Source of the DNA: an uncultured Ruminococcus sp.
Lineage (GTDB): Bacteria; Bacillota; Clostridia; Oscillospirales; Acutalibacteraceae
Direction of reading: 5' to 3'
DNA: 42,208 nucleotides
NCBI GenBank assembly: GCA_902773135.1
Contig: CACYDP010000059.1
Location: 1-42,208 of the forward strand
Shown: one piece after another, positions 15,432-26,000 of the stretch
Position numbering within the stretch: position 1 is the first letter of the stretch
Layout of the letters: the number at the start of each line of letters is the position of its first letter
Notes under the pieces: model-generated
What the model saw: only the letters and a program-made list of their open reading frames with translations
Database searches by the model: none
What the model was told of the DNA's origin: nothing
Made by a program: the position numbers and the translations under genes

Positions 15432-16106
15432 ATGAAAGAGCTTGAAAAAAGAATAGGGTACAGATATAAAAATCTTTCCTATCTTGAAAATGCACTGACA
15501 CATTCCTCTTATGCCAATGAGTCACGCAGCGGTGACAAAAGCAATGAAAGATTGGAATTTCTGGGAGATGCTGTACTTAGTATTGTGGTGTCGGATTATA
15601 TATACAGACATTGCCCGGAGCTTCCGGAGGGAGAACTGTCCAAGCTGAGAGCATCGCTGGTCTGTGAAAAAAGTCTTTGCCGTTTTTCTAAGTCACTCGG
15701 AGTGGGAAACTATCTCCGGCTCAGCAAAGGGGAAAGAAATCTGAAAGGTCACGAAAGACCTTCTATTCTCGCCGATGCATTTGAAGCAATTATTGCTTCG
15801 ATCTATCTTGACGGCGGAATGGAAAAAGCAAGGAGATTTATCTTATCGTTCGTAGAACCTGAAATCAAAAATCCGAAACCGAGGGCTTTTAAGGACTATA
15901 AGACAACTCTTCAGGAAATTATACAGAAAAATCCCGAGGAACATCTTTCTTATGTTCTGACGGGAGAAGAGGGACCCGACCACGACAAACATTTTTTTGT
16001 GGAGGTTCATCTGAATAATAATGTCATAGGAAAAGGCGGCGGCAGAAGCAAAAAAGAAGCAGAACAGCAGGCCGCAAGAGAAGCGTTGGAGTTGATGGGA
16101 TATTGA
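15432..16106 (+). CDS. rnc: ribonuclease III
   Basis: The 224-aa endonuclease cleaves double-stranded RNA, chiefly rRNA precursors and some mRNAs. The catalytic domain (1-150) has the signature NERLEFLGDAVLSIV with the acidic metal ligands, and a second acidic site ADAFEAIIASIYLDGG. The dsRNA-binding domain (about 156-224) begins KDYKTTLQEIIQ and ends KKEAEQQAAREALELMG. Length is normal. AAAAGGAAG lies upstream of the ATG. The stop TGA overlaps the TTG start of the next gene (TTGA), so the two are probably translationally coupled. Confidence 0.97.
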   Translation: MKELEKRIGYRYKNLSYLENALTHSSYANESRSGDKSNERLEFLGDAVLSIVVSDYIYRHCPELPEGELSKLRASLVCEKSLCRFSKSLGVGNYLRLSKGERNLKGHERPSILADAFEAIIASIYLDGGMEKARRFILSFVEPEIKNPKPRAFKDYKTTLQEIIQKNPEEHLSYVLTGEEGPDHDKHFFVEVHLNNNVIGKGGGRSKKEAEQQAAREALELMGY

Positions 16107-17104
16107 AACATTCAAATATAGCATTGTTTGTACCGCATAACGGCTGCCCTCATCAGTGCAGTTTTTGCAATCAGAAAGAAATTACGGGACAGGTTTATCA
16201 GCCCGCACCCGAAGATGTTGTTTCGGCGGTGAATACCGCAAGAGAAAGTCTGGGAGAAAAAACCAAAAACAGTGAAATTGCTTTTTTTGGAGGCAGTTTT
16301 ACGGCAATTGACCGTGAGTATATGACAGAACTTTTAAAAGCGGCATCGCCTTTTGTTGCCAACGGTGAATTCGCAGGAATACGTTTGTCGACTCGTCCCG
16401 ATGCGATTGATGACGAGGTTCTTGAAATTTTGAAGAAATACCATGTTACCTCTGTCGAACTGGGAGCACAGAGTATGTGTGATGATGTTCTTGATGCCAA
16501 TCAAAGAGGACATTCCGCTGAAGATGTTATCAAGGCATCCGGATTGATTAAAGAATATGATTTTTCTCTCGGACTTCAGATGATGACGGGAATGTATAAG
16601 AGCAGCCATGAAAAAGACAAATATACCGCACGGAATATTGCAGAACTGAATCCGGATACAGTGCGGATTTATCCTACCGTTGTGATGAAAGGAACAAAAC
16701 TTTTTGAACTGTACAGACAGGGCGAATATATGCCCGAAACATTGGAAGATGCCGTACAGCTTTGTGCGGAACTTCTGCGTTTTTTTGAAGAACAGAATAT
16801 CAATGTGATCCGCATCGGATTACATTCCGGGGACAGTCTTCAGGAAAATATGGCAGCAGGTGCTTATCATCCGGCATTCAGGGAATTGTGTGAAAGTGAA
16901 ATTATTTACGGCAATGCTCTTCAGGAAATTAAGAACAAGGGAATCAAAAACGGCACGGCAGAATTTTTTGTCAATCCTCGTTCGGTATCGAGATTTATCG
17001 GACAAAAACGCAGAAATTTGAACAGACTCAAAGCTCTCGGGATTATTGCTGTGGTTCGTCAGGATATTTCTTTGGAAAAATATCAGGTTCGCATCGGATT
17101 ATAA
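16103..17104 (+). CDS. Elp3-like radical SAM protein without acetyltransferase domain
   Basis: A 333-aa protein with the radical SAM cluster motif C15, C19, C22 (CPHQCSFC), the glycine-rich FFGGSFTAI and the strand motifs LSTRPDAID, VELGAQSM and RIYPTVVMKGT. This set is typical of the Elp3/YhcC branch of the superfamily. The GNAT acetyltransferase domain of true Elp3 is missing; the C-terminus is a short alpha/beta region instead. A TTG start overlaps the rnc stop by three bases. In Clostridia this gene is regularly found between rnc and smc, which suggests RNA-related modification, but no substrate can be named. It ends 84 bases before smc. Confidence 0.85.
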   Translation: MKHSNIALFVPHNGCPHQCSFCNQKEITGQVYQPAPEDVVSAVNTARESLGEKTKNSEIAFFGGSFTAIDREYMTELLKAASPFVANGEFAGIRLSTRPDAIDDEVLEILKKYHVTSVELGAQSMCDDVLDANQRGHSAEDVIKASGLIKEYDFSLGLQMMTGMYKSSHEKDKYTARNIAELNPDTVRIYPTVVMKGTKLFELYRQGEYMPETLEDAVQLCAELLRFFEEQNINVIRIGLHSGDSLQENMAAGAYHPAFRELCESEIIYGNALQEIKNKGIKNGTAEFFVNPRSVSRFIGQKRRNLNRLKALGIIAVVRQDISLEKYQVRIGL

Positions 17105-17136
17105 CAGATACCGCTGCCATTACACTATTTGATCAA

Positions 17137-17165
17137 TTGACAGGGTATCAAAGTCAGAATTGAAT
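17137..17165 (+). promoter_or_regulatory. possible smc promoter
   Basis: TTGACA (17137-17142) is perfect, but the matching -10 after 17 bases is TTGAAT (17160-17165), only four of six positions. It would start transcription very close to the smc GTG at 17189. Confidence 0.35.
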
Positions 17166-17188
17166 ACTATTGATATGTTGGTGAGAAA

Positions 17189-20100
17189 GTGAAGTTAAAA
17201 GCTCTTGAATTACAGGGATTTAAAACATTTCCCGATAAAACAAAACTCGATTTTACCAAAGGGATTACTGCCGTTGTCGGACCTAACGGAAGCGGCAAAA
17301 GCAATATCAGCGATGCGATACGATGGGTTCTTGGCGAACAGTCTGCCAAATCGCTGAGATGTTCCAAAATGGAAGATGTTGTGTTTAACGGTACACAGCA
17401 AAGAAAAAAAACAGGTTATGCTCAGGTAACGCTTTCAATCGACAACACAGACAGAACATTGTCTTTTGACGGTGACGAGGTCGCCGTGACAAGACGATTT
17501 TATCGTTCGGGCAACAGTGAATATCTGATTAACAATACTGCCGTAAGATTGCAGGATATACACGAACTCTTTATGGATACAGGACTCGGACGGGACGGAT
17601 ACTCTATGATAGGTCAGGGAAAAATTGATTCTATTGTATCCACCAAAAGCGAAGACCGGCGTGAAATTTTTGAAGAAGCGGCGGGTATATCGAGATTCCG
17701 GTACAAAAAGGCAGATGCCGAAAAACGTCTGGACAAAACAGAAGAAAATTTGGTGCGGCTGCGTGATATTATGACAGAACTGGAAGGACGTGTGGAGCCG
17801 CTGAGGATACAATCCGAAAAAGCCAAGGCGTATCTGGAGTATGCGGAAGAAAAAAAGGGACTGGAAATAGCCTTGTGGCTGAAAACACTGGAAAAATCTT
17901 CCCTTACCATTCGTGAACAGGACGATAAAATCACCGTTGCAAAAGCACAGTACAGCGAAGCCGAAACCGCCCTTGAACAAATACGTACGGAGAATGAAAC
18001 TATATTTTCCGAACAAAACGGACTGAATGCCCGTGCTGATGAAATCAGACGGGAAATTTCTGAATCGGAAGAAAAAAGTTCGGATAAAAAATCACATATT
18101 TCCGTTATGAAAAATGATATTCTTCATAATCAGCAGACAGTGGAACGCATCGAACTGGAGATTCAGCTTACAAAGCAGTCCGGAGAAGAGATGCATCAGG
18201 AAATTGCTGAGAAACAACAGCAGATAGAACAGTATCAATCCGAACTGATGCAGCAGCGTCAAGAGTCGGATCGGTATACCGCCGAACTCGGTACGCTGAA
18301 ATCGGGAGAAAGCACATCTGCTGAAAAAATTGATGAGATCAACGCTGTGCTTGCGGAACTTTCGGAAAAGACTTCTGATGCCAAAATACGCTATATGACT
18401 TCATCGTCCTCTATTGATGAGCTCACCGGAAGAATGGACGTCGTTGAAAATACTGTGAAGGCGAGAAATTCTCAGATCAATACACTGGAACATATTATTT
18501 CGGACTACCGTCAAATGTATGATGACTGTGTTACAAATGCAGATGAAATTACCGAGGAAATGAATCGTCTTCAAGTTAAGGCAAATGAAGAATCCGACCG
18601 GTGCAAAGAACTAAAAGCCAAAGCAGACAGACTGCATCTGGAAAGCGAAAGGCTTTCGGGAAAGGCACGAATGCTGGAAGATCTGGAACGCAATCTGGAG
18701 GGCTTTACCAAAAGTGTCAAAATCGTGATGCGTGAAGCAAAAAAGGGCACTTTGAACGGTATACACGGTCCTGTTTCCCGAGTGATCAAAACACCGTCGG
18801 AATACAGCACCGCAGTGGAAATTGCTCTCGGTGCGGCAATGCAGAATATCGTTACGGCAAGTGATGCAGATGCCAAACGTGCCATTGCCTATCTGAAACA
18901 GCACGATGGCGGACGTGCCACGTTTCTGCCCATGTCTACTATCAAGGGTCGTGAACTCAATGAAAACGGTCTTGAAAACTGTAAGGGATTTATCGGAATC
19001 GCATCCAAACTTTGTTCGTGTGAAGATTGTTACAGAGATATTCTTTCCAACCTTCTCGGAAGAATCGTCATAGCCGAAAATATAGACTGTGCGGCGGATA
19101 TTGCCAAAAAATATTCCTACCGTTTCCGAGTGGTGACGTTAGACGGTCAGGTTGTGAATACGGGAGGTTCCCTGACGGGAGGTTCTCTTGCCAAAAATGC
19201 CGGACTTCTCGGACGTGCCTCGGAAATCGAAAAAATCAGGCAGCAGGCACAGAAAACGTTGGAAGAAGCGATACAGGCAGGAGATCTCTTTGAAAAGGCA
19301 CAAAAGAAATGGCAGAATTCTAATGATGAAACGGCAAACCTGAAAGAACGGCTCGCTGTCACCAATGAGAATAAGATCAAAATAGAAGCTGAGATCAAAA
19401 GCAGGAATGCGGAACTTCAAAATACCCGAAAATCGCTGAAAGAAATTACCGATGAACGTGCAGATGCCGCTGCAAAACTCAACAGCCTTACCGAAGCAAT
19501 GAACCATGCCCGTAAAGAGATAGAGGAATACAGCGGAAAAATCAGACAAAACGAAGATATTGTAAATGCCCTCTCAGGTTCACGTGATGATATTATACGC
19601 AGGCGTGAAAGTATTACGGATAAACTCCAGGAAATCCGCATTAAAACGCTGTCACTTGAAAAGGACATTGCCAATGCGAACAATGATATTGCCAACGCAA
19701 AGGCACGCTCCAGTTCTTCCGAAGAAAAAATACAAAAAAATCGTGAAGAAATTGCCGGAATCATTGCCCGGAACGAAGAGATACAACAGCAGATTGCAGT
19801 GCTTGAAAAAGAAGCAGAGGCATTTTCGGAAAAGATTCATAACCTTCATTCCGAAACGGAAGCAATCAATGCGGACAGGCTGAAACTGGAGATGAAAAGT
19901 ACACAGCTGCGTAAAGACGAAAGAGATAAAACCGCCGAAAGAGAAAATATAGGCGGTGAACTTGCCAGATTGGAAGAAAGACGTGTCAGTCTGCAAAAAC
20001 AATATGATGAAATTGTTGGTAAGCTGTGGGAAGAATATGAGCTGACTAAGCGTGAAGCCGAAAATGCAGCGGTGGAAATTCCCGATGCTGCCAAGGCTCA

Positions 20101-20761
20101 GCGAAGACTTGCTGAACTCAAGCAAAAAATACGTTCTCTCGGCAGTGTCAATGTTTCAGCAATTGAAGAGTATAAAGAAGTACGGGAAAGGTATGAGTTT
20201 TTAAAAGTTCAGATAGGTGATGTCGAAAAGTCGAAATCCGAACTGCTGCACCTTATCGGCGATCTTACAAAACAAATGCGTGAAATTTTTGTGGAAAGGT
20301 TTAATCTGATCAATCAGCATTTTTCATCAACATTTGTGGAGCTTTTCGGAGGAGGCAAGGCATCTTTATCGCTGACCGATCCCGAAAATGTCCTTACGAC
20401 GGGTATCGAAATATCCGTTGAACCTCCCGGAAAAATTGTGTCGCATATCGAACTCCTTTCCGGCGGAGAAAAGGCACTGGTTGCCATCGCTCTGTATTTT
20501 GCTATAATGAAGGTAAGTCCTGCACCGTTCTGTGTCATGGACGAAATAGAAGCGGCTCTCGATGATGTAAACGTATACCGCTTTGCCGCTTATCTCAGAA
20601 GAATGAATGATAATACACAGTTTATTTGTATTACCCACAGACGCGGCACGATGGAAGAAGCAGATGTTCTCTATGGTGTTACGATGCAGGACAGGGGTAT
20701 ATCAAAACTTTTGGAACTTCGTGCAAGCGAAGTGGAACAAAAACTCGGAATGAAAGCATAA
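17189..20761 (+). CDS. smc: chromosome segregation/condensation ATPase SMC
   Basis: The 1190-aa protein forms a dimer that, with ScpA and ScpB, extrudes DNA loops and helps separate chromosomes. The N-terminal head has Walker A GPNGSGKSN (residues 32-40) and LGEQSAKSLR. Two long coiled coils (about 170-500 and 670-1000), rich in Glu, Lys and Gln, flank the hinge (about 510-665, including FTKSVKIVMREAK, GPVSRVI, GGRATFLP and GGSLTGGSL). The C-terminal head carries the ABC signature LLSGGEKALVAIAL and the Walker B CVMDEIEAALDD. GTG start with GGTGAG a few bases upstream; the first residues MKLKALELQGFKTF are family-typical. The unit rnc / radical SAM / smc / ftsY is conserved in Firmicutes. Length is normal. 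Confidence 0.97.
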   Translation: MKLKALELQGFKTFPDKTKLDFTKGITAVVGPNGSGKSNISDAIRWVLGEQSAKSLRCSKMEDVVFNGTQQRKKTGYAQVTLSIDNTDRTLSFDGDEVAVTRRFYRSGNSEYLINNTAVRLQDIHELFMDTGLGRDGYSMIGQGKIDSIVSTKSEDRREIFEEAAGISRFRYKKADAEKRLDKTEENLVRLRDIMTELEGRVEPLRIQSEKAKAYLEYAEEKKGLEIALWLKTLEKSSLTIREQDDKITVAKAQYSEAETALEQIRTENETIFSEQNGLNARADEIRREISESEEKSSDKKSHISVMKNDILHNQQTVERIELEIQLTKQSGEEMHQEIAEKQQQIEQYQSELMQQRQESDRYTAELGTLKSGESTSAEKIDEINAVLAELSEKTSDAKIRYMTSSSSIDELTGRMDVVENTVKARNSQINTLEHIISDYRQMYDDCVTNADEITEEMNRLQVKANEESDRCKELKAKADRLHLESERLSGKARMLEDLERNLEGFTKSVKIVMREAKKGTLNGIHGPVSRVIKTPSEYSTAVEIALGAAMQNIVTASDADAKRAIAYLKQHDGGRATFLPMSTIKGRELNENGLENCKGFIGIASKLCSCEDCYRDILSNLLGRIVIAENIDCAADIAKKYSYRFRVVTLDGQVVNTGGSLTGGSLAKNAGLLGRASEIEKIRQQAQKTLEEAIQAGDLFEKAQKKWQNSNDETANLKERLAVTNENKIKIEAEIKSRNAELQNTRKSLKEITDERADAAAKLNSLTEAMNHARKEIEEYSGKIRQNEDIVNALSGSRDDIIRRRESITDKLQEIRIKTLSLEKDIANANNDIANAKARSSSSEEKIQKNREEIAGIIARNEEIQQQIAVLEKEAEAFSEKIHNLHSETEAINADRLKLEMKSTQLRKDERDKTAERENIGGELARLEERRVSLQKQYDEIVGKLWEEYELTKREAENAAVEIPDAAKAQRRLAELKQKIRSLGSVNVSAIEEYKEVRERYEFLKVQIGDVEKSKSELLHLIGDLTKQMREIFVERFNLINQHFSSTFVELFGGGKASLSLTDPENVLTTGIEISVEPPGKIVSHIELLSGGEKALVAIALYFAIMKVSPAPFCVMDEIEAALDDVNVYRFAAYLRRMNDNTQFICITHRRGTMEEADVLYGVTMQDRGISKLLELRASEVEQKLGMKA

Positions 20762-20789
20762 TTTCGTGTGAATGACAGGAGGAATTATA

Positions 20790-22022
20790 TTGGGGTTCTT
20801 TTCAAAAATCAAAAACGGATTGAAAAAAACCAGAGATGCCATCGTCGGCAGAATAGACGAAATGCTCAAATCGTTTACCAAAATTGATGATGAGCTTTTT
20901 GAAGAACTGGAAGAACTTCTTGTAATGGGTGATGTGGGAATCTATACAGCAGAAAAAATCTGTGATGAACTCAGAGCAAGAGTCAAAAAAGAGGGGATCA
21001 CCGATCCTAAAAAAATACACGGTCTGCTTGCCGATGTAGTCAGCGAAATGCTCAAGGGCGGTCAGGAACTGAAAGTAGATACAAAGCCTTCCGTCATACT
21101 GGTGATAGGAGTCAACGGTGTCGGCAAAACAACCACTATTGGTAAAATGGCAGCAAAATTTGTCAGTGAGGGAAAAAGAGTAACTCTCGCCGCTGCGGAT
21201 ACTTTTCGTGCCGCTGCCATAGACCAGCTCGGTATCTGGGCGGAACGTTCGGGTTCGGACATTATTAAGCAAGGAGAAGGGTCCGACCCGGCAGCCGTGG
21301 TATTTGATTCTATTTCTTCCGCTAAGGCACGAGGCAGTGACATTATTCTGGTGGATACCGCAGGCAGACTGCATAATAAGAAAAATCTGATGGCAGAACT
21401 GGAAAAAATCAATCGTATCATCAACCGTGAACTCCCCGATGCCGATAAGGAAGTATTGTTGGTTCTTGATGCAACAACCGGTCAGAATGCCGTGAATCAG
21501 ACAAAGGAATTTAAAAATGCCGCAGGTATCACGGGCATTGTTCTTACCAAGCTGGACGGCACGGCAAAGGGCGGTGTGGTACTTGCCATCAAGGAAGAAC
21601 TGGATGTTCCCGTCAAATATATCGGCGTAGGCGAACAGATCGATGATTTGCAGCCGTTTGATCCGGACGAATTTGCAAAAGCATTGTTTGCAGATGATTA
21701 TGACGATGATGGTGTACTGATTGCCGAAGAAGCTGTTTCGGAAGAAAGTGCTTCCGAAAATACAGCAGAGGAAAATACAGAAACTCCCGAAGAACCGTTG
21801 TCGGAAGAAGATGAGTGGCTCAGAAGCTGGAGAAACGGCGAACAGGACGAAAAGGAACCTGAACCCGTAAAAGAAGAAAAGGAAGAAAAAACAAAAGTAA
21901 AAAGAACCGAACGCAAAGCCAAAAAACAGTTTAACTGGTCAACTGCTCCTGCAACTGAAACAGAAGAAGATGACGAGTGGCTTAAAAATTGGCGTGACGG
22001 CAGCAATTCATCAGAAGATTGA
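20790..22022 (+). CDS. ftsY: signal recognition particle receptor FtsY with acidic C-terminal tail
   Basis: FtsY docks SRP-ribosome complexes at the membrane, driven by reciprocal GTPase activation with Ffh. A TTG start at 20790 is chosen because AGGAGGAA lies just upstream and the protein then begins M-G-F-F-S-K-I, the usual Gram-positive start; the ATG at 20772 lies before the Shine-Dalgarno. The N domain (about 1-85) leads into the G domain with [42 protein letters not shown] and [17 protein letters not shown]. The NG core ends near residue 300. Residues about 301-410 are an acidic, Glu-rich tail not normally found; acidic regions in this family are usually N-terminal. The tail has two copies of a Trp motif: [11 protein letters not shown] (340-350) and [11 protein letters not shown] (394-404). 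Total 410 aa. Confidence 0.95.
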   Translation: MGFFSKIKNGLKKTRDAIVGRIDEMLKSFTKIDDELFEELEELLVMGDVGIYTAEKICDELRARVKKEGITDPKKIHGLLADVVSEMLKGGQELKVDTKPSVILVIGVNGVGKTTTIGKMAAKFVSEGKRVTLAAADTFRAAAIDQLGIWAERSGSDIIKQGEGSDPAAVVFDSISSAKARGSDIILVDTAGRLHNKKNLMAELEKINRIINRELPDADKEVLLVLDATTGQNAVNQTKEFKNAAGITGIVLTKLDGTAKGGVVLAIKEELDVPVKYIGVGEQIDDLQPFDPDEFAKALFADDYDDDGVLIAEEAVSEESASENTAEENTETPEEPLSEEDEWLRSWRNGEQDEKEPEPVKEEKEEKTKVKRTERKAKKQFNWSTAPATETEEDDEWLKNWRDGSNSSED

Positions 22023-22059
22023 TTGTCAGCATTTACTATTGTAAAGGAAAGGGATAGAT

Positions 22060-22656
22060 ATGACATTTGTTGTTGCATCGAATAATCAGAATAAAGTGGA
22101 AGAAATTTCAAGAATGTTGAAACCGTTGGGATTGTATGTCAAAACAGCCGCAGAGCTGGGTACAAGTCTTGACGATGTAGAGGAAAGCGGAGAAACTTTT
22201 AAAGAAAATGCCGAGATCAAAGCAAAGGCTGCCTGTGAAAAAACGGGTTTGCCTGCTATTGCGGACGATTCGGGACTGGTGGTCGATGCTCTTGGCGGCA
22301 GACCGGGTGTTTATTCGGCACGTTATGCGGGCGAAAACGCCAGCGACGAGGACAGAATCAATAAACTGCTGTCAGAACTTTGTAACAGCGGCAGCAGCGA
22401 CAGAACGGCACATTTTGAATGTGTAATGTGCTGTTATTTTCCGAACGGAGAAAAAATCTTTTCTTTCGGCAGCTGTGACGGTACGATCGGCTATGCTCCC
22501 AGAGGTACCGACGGATTCGGCTATGACCCGATTTTCTTTACCGATAACAACAAAACCTTTGCTGAATTGACGGATATTCAGAAGGATGCCGTAAGTCACA
22601 GAGGAAGGGCAATCAGAGATCTTGTTGAACAGCTCGGAAAAAAATTCAATCACTGA
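22060..22656 (+). CDS. rdgB: XTP/dITP pyrophosphatase (non-canonical purine NTPase)
   Basis: The 198-aa HAM1-family enzyme hydrolyses dITP, XTP and ITP to monophosphates and so keeps deaminated purines out of DNA and RNA. It opens with FVVASNNQNKVEEI (nucleotide-binding S/T-x-N-x-x-K), and carries ESGETFKENAEIKA, ADDSGLVVDALGGRPGVYSARYAG, DGFGYDPIF and SHRGRAI, all family-defining. AAAGGAAAGGG lies upstream of the ATG. It stands 37 bases after ftsY and 21 before yhbY, probably one transcript. Length is normal. Confidence 0.95.
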   Translation: MTFVVASNNQNKVEEISRMLKPLGLYVKTAAELGTSLDDVEESGETFKENAEIKAKAACEKTGLPAIADDSGLVVDALGGRPGVYSARYAGENASDEDRINKLLSELCNSGSSDRTAHFECVMCCYFPNGEKIFSFGSCDGTIGYAPRGTDGFGYDPIFFTDNNKTFAELTDIQKDAVSHRGRAIRDLVEQLGKKFNH

Positions 22657-22677
22657 AAATGTTAAAAGGAGATATTT

Positions 22678-22986
22678 ATGCTTACAAGTAAACAAAGAGC
22701 GTTTTTGCGTTCACTTGCAACAGACATAGATACAATTGTAATGGTAGGCAAAGGCGGTATGAGCAGCCAGATCGTCAAACAGGCAGATGATGCTCTTACC
22801 GCCAGAGAACTGATTAAAGGAAAGGTGCTTGAAACAGCAGGTGTTTCATCAAGGGAAATCGCCGAATTGCTGGCATCGGAGACCGCTTCGGATGTGGTAC
22901 AGGTAATCGGTTCCAAATTTGTTCTTTACAGACGAAATGTCAAAGAGCCAAAGATAGAGCTTCCAAAAGCAAGAAAAAGAAGATGA
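22678..22986 (+). CDS. yhbY: YhbY-family CRM-domain RNA-binding protein
   Basis: A 102-aa protein made of a single CRM domain: MLTSKQRAFLRSLATDI, the loop VGKGGMSSQIVKQADDAL (GxxG RNA-binding loop), ELIKGKVLE and VQVIGSKFVLYRRN. YhbY associates with pre-50S particles and is thought to help ribosome assembly. AAAGGAGA lies 7-8 bases before the ATG. The C-terminus is basic (KARKRR). No terminator is obvious after it; a 106-base gap with a weak 8-bp inverted repeat leads to addB. Confidence 0.93.
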   Translation: MLTSKQRAFLRSLATDIDTIVMVGKGGMSSQIVKQADDALTARELIKGKVLETAGVSSREIAELLASETASDVVQVIGSKFVLYRRNVKEPKIELPKARKRR

Positions 22987-23091
22987 ATTTCAAATAATAT
23001 TCTGCTATTACAACTGTCTGCCCGTTTGATCGAGTCCCTATGAGATACAGCAATGAAGCGGTGCAGACAGCCGCAGGAGGTGTTTTTTATT

Positions 23092-26000
23092 ATGTTGAAA
23101 ATCATTGCCGGAAGAAGCGGCAGCGGGAAAACATACGAAGTATTTCAAAGAATATGCGATTCCGAAAATACTAAAAATATCATACTGATTGTACCTGAGC
23201 AAAGTTCTTTTCAAAGTGAAAGAACTTTGCTTAATATGCTTGGTGCCAAAAAAGCAGCCCGTATCAAAGTATACAGTTTTAAAAGATTGTGCAATATTGT
23301 GTCCGAAACGTATGGAGGACGTACGGGTAAAAGAGCAGGTGACGGCGATAAGGCGGTTCTGATGTCAATGGCGATTCATCGTATTGCCGACCGGTTGGTG
23401 CTGTACGGCAGCAGAACGGGAAAAAATGATTTTGTGGAATTAATGCTGAATGCAGTGAATGAATATAAAATGTGTGCGGTCAGTCCCGATATGCTTTTTG
23501 CGGCAGCTTCTGTTGTTTCGAATTACCGCTTAAAGCAAAAGCTGATGGAAAGTGCCTATGTGTATCAGGCATATAATGCCGTTGTCAGCCGATCTTACAT
23601 TGATCCCGATGATGATCTGACCTATCTTTATGAGGTTCTGAAAGAACAGCCTTTCTTCCGGGGAAAAACGGTCTACATTGATTCGTTCAACGGTTTTTCA
23701 GGACAGGAAATCAAAATTCTGGAATGTATTATGCAGCAGGCAGAGGACTTGTATATGACACTTGGCTGTGACAGGATACCTTGGACCGATGTGAATCATT
23801 CTTTTTTTGCAGAACCGTGTAAAACGATGTATCTGCTGAAAAGCCTTGCTGAAAGAAACGGTATCGAAATTGCCGACACCTTATGGCTCGATACGCCGAA
23901 AAGGTATCATTCATCTGCTCTTGCTGATGTGGAAGAATCGTTGTTCCGTTTTGACGGGGATTCCTATGAAAATGACGGTTCGGTAACGATTTACGATGCC
24001 GAGGATAAATATGACGAAATACGCCGCATTGCAATGTATATTTCCACACTTGTCTTTGACGGCGGATACGCTTACCGTGATATTAATATATTGTGCAGAA
24101 ATCCCGATGATTATAAAAACATTATTGATATGGAATTCGGTAAGTTCCATATTCCCTTTTTTATGTCGGACCCTCAGCCGCTGGAAAGCAAGCCCCTTGT
24201 CAAATTCATACTGGGTGCCTTTGATACCGTACATTCTTCGTTTGATACCGGAAAATTGTTTTCCTTCTTAAAAACCGGTCTTTGCCATATAGAAGACCAG
24301 GAAATATTCTTGCTGGAAAACTATGCTTATTTGTGGGATATACGAGGAAAGATGTGGAAAAAACCGTTTACGCTCAACCCAAACGGTAATTCTGAAAAGA
24401 TAGATCACACACAACTGGAACAGCTGGAAAATATTCGCTGCAAAATTGTGAAACCGCTTGAAATATTTTCCGAAACTCTTAAAAAAGCCCAAAACGGTGC
24501 GGAAATGTCCCGTGCGGTATACGGACTTTTGGAGGATATGAATGTCAAAGAAAAAATCAGAAGTCTGACCGAATATTATGAAAATCTGGGTGAGATCAAA
24601 GCAAAAGAGGAACAGATTCGTATTTGGAATGTGATGATGGATATTCTTGACAGAATGTACTTTATATTATCCGATACGGTGATCGACAGTAAAAGATATG
24701 GTGAGCTGCTGCGTTTGATGATCAGTAAAAACCCCGTTTCAGACATTCCTCAGACGCTTGATCAGGTGACAATTGGGGAGGCAGGAAAATTCCGTACCGA
24801 AAATCCAAAAGCAGTTTTTGTCATAGGAGCAGTAGAAAATGTGTTCCCGGCAGTTGTCAGTTCATCGGGAATGTTTACCGATAGTGAAAGAGAAGAACTG
24901 ATCAATGCCGCTCTGCCGCTTTATGATACCCTCTACGCAGCATCGCTGAAAGAAAAACATACGGCATATGCGGCGTTATCTGCACCGACAGAAAAATTGT
25001 TTGTCAGTTTTTACCGCTCCAATACAAGCGGCGACATCTGTGAACCGAGTATGATTGTGCGTGAACTGCTTGATATGTTTGAAAATATCCGTCCGCAGAC
25101 CAAATATCATACCAACGAAACAGAAATGTTTTTTACAGAGAAACAAAGTTTTGATATATGTGCGGAAGAATGGAATGACCATACGGCAAGATCCGCAACA
25201 TTGAAACAATATTTCTGTGAAAGCGAAAATTTCAGCGGCAAAATCCGTTCTATCGAACGGGCTGTCAATGATATGGATTTTGAAATTGTCAGCAAGAATG
25301 TTCCTGAAAAATTATTCGGCGAAAAGCCCGTATTGTCAGCATCGCAAATCGATACCTACTACGAATGTCCGTTCCTGTATTTCTGCCGATACGGACTTCA
25401 TATTTTAAAACCTAAAAAAGCGATTATGGATCCAAGTCTTTATGGCAGTGCTGTACATTACATATTGGAGAAGATACTGAAAGAACAGGATTTTGAGGAA
25501 GTCAAGCAGAGCAGTGTACAGGTGCTTGAAGAACTCACGGAAAAATATCTTCAGGAATATATCAATAAAATAGGTGGCAACGAAGAACGGACAAGCCGAT
25601 TTATGTCACAGATGAAAAGTATGAAGAAAAATATTGTCATTATACTCAAGCGGCTCGTAGACGAATTTCTGGAGAGCAGTTTTGTGCCGAGTGATCTGGA
25701 ACTTTCCATTTCCGATGACGGAGGAGAAATTCCGTCTTATCAGCTCCAGCTTCCAAACGGAAGAAACGTATCGGTTGTGGGAAAAATAGATAGGGTAGAT
25801 ACCTTTGTCAAAGACAATGAAAAATACATTCGTATTGTGGATTATAAAACAGGCAATAAAAAATTCAAACTTTCGGAAGTGCTGTACGGTCTGAATGTAC
25901 AGATGCTGCTGTACCTTGCGGCAATAGAACAAAACGGCGGAGAATATTATTCCGAGAACGGAACGAAAAAATTACTGCCAGCCGGAGTTCTGTATATGCC

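Noticed and set aside
23014-23070. 8-bp inverted repeat (CTGTCTGC / GCAGACAG) before addB
   Set aside because: The 41-base loop and lack of a T run or conserved motif do not support a terminator or riboswitch; may be chance.
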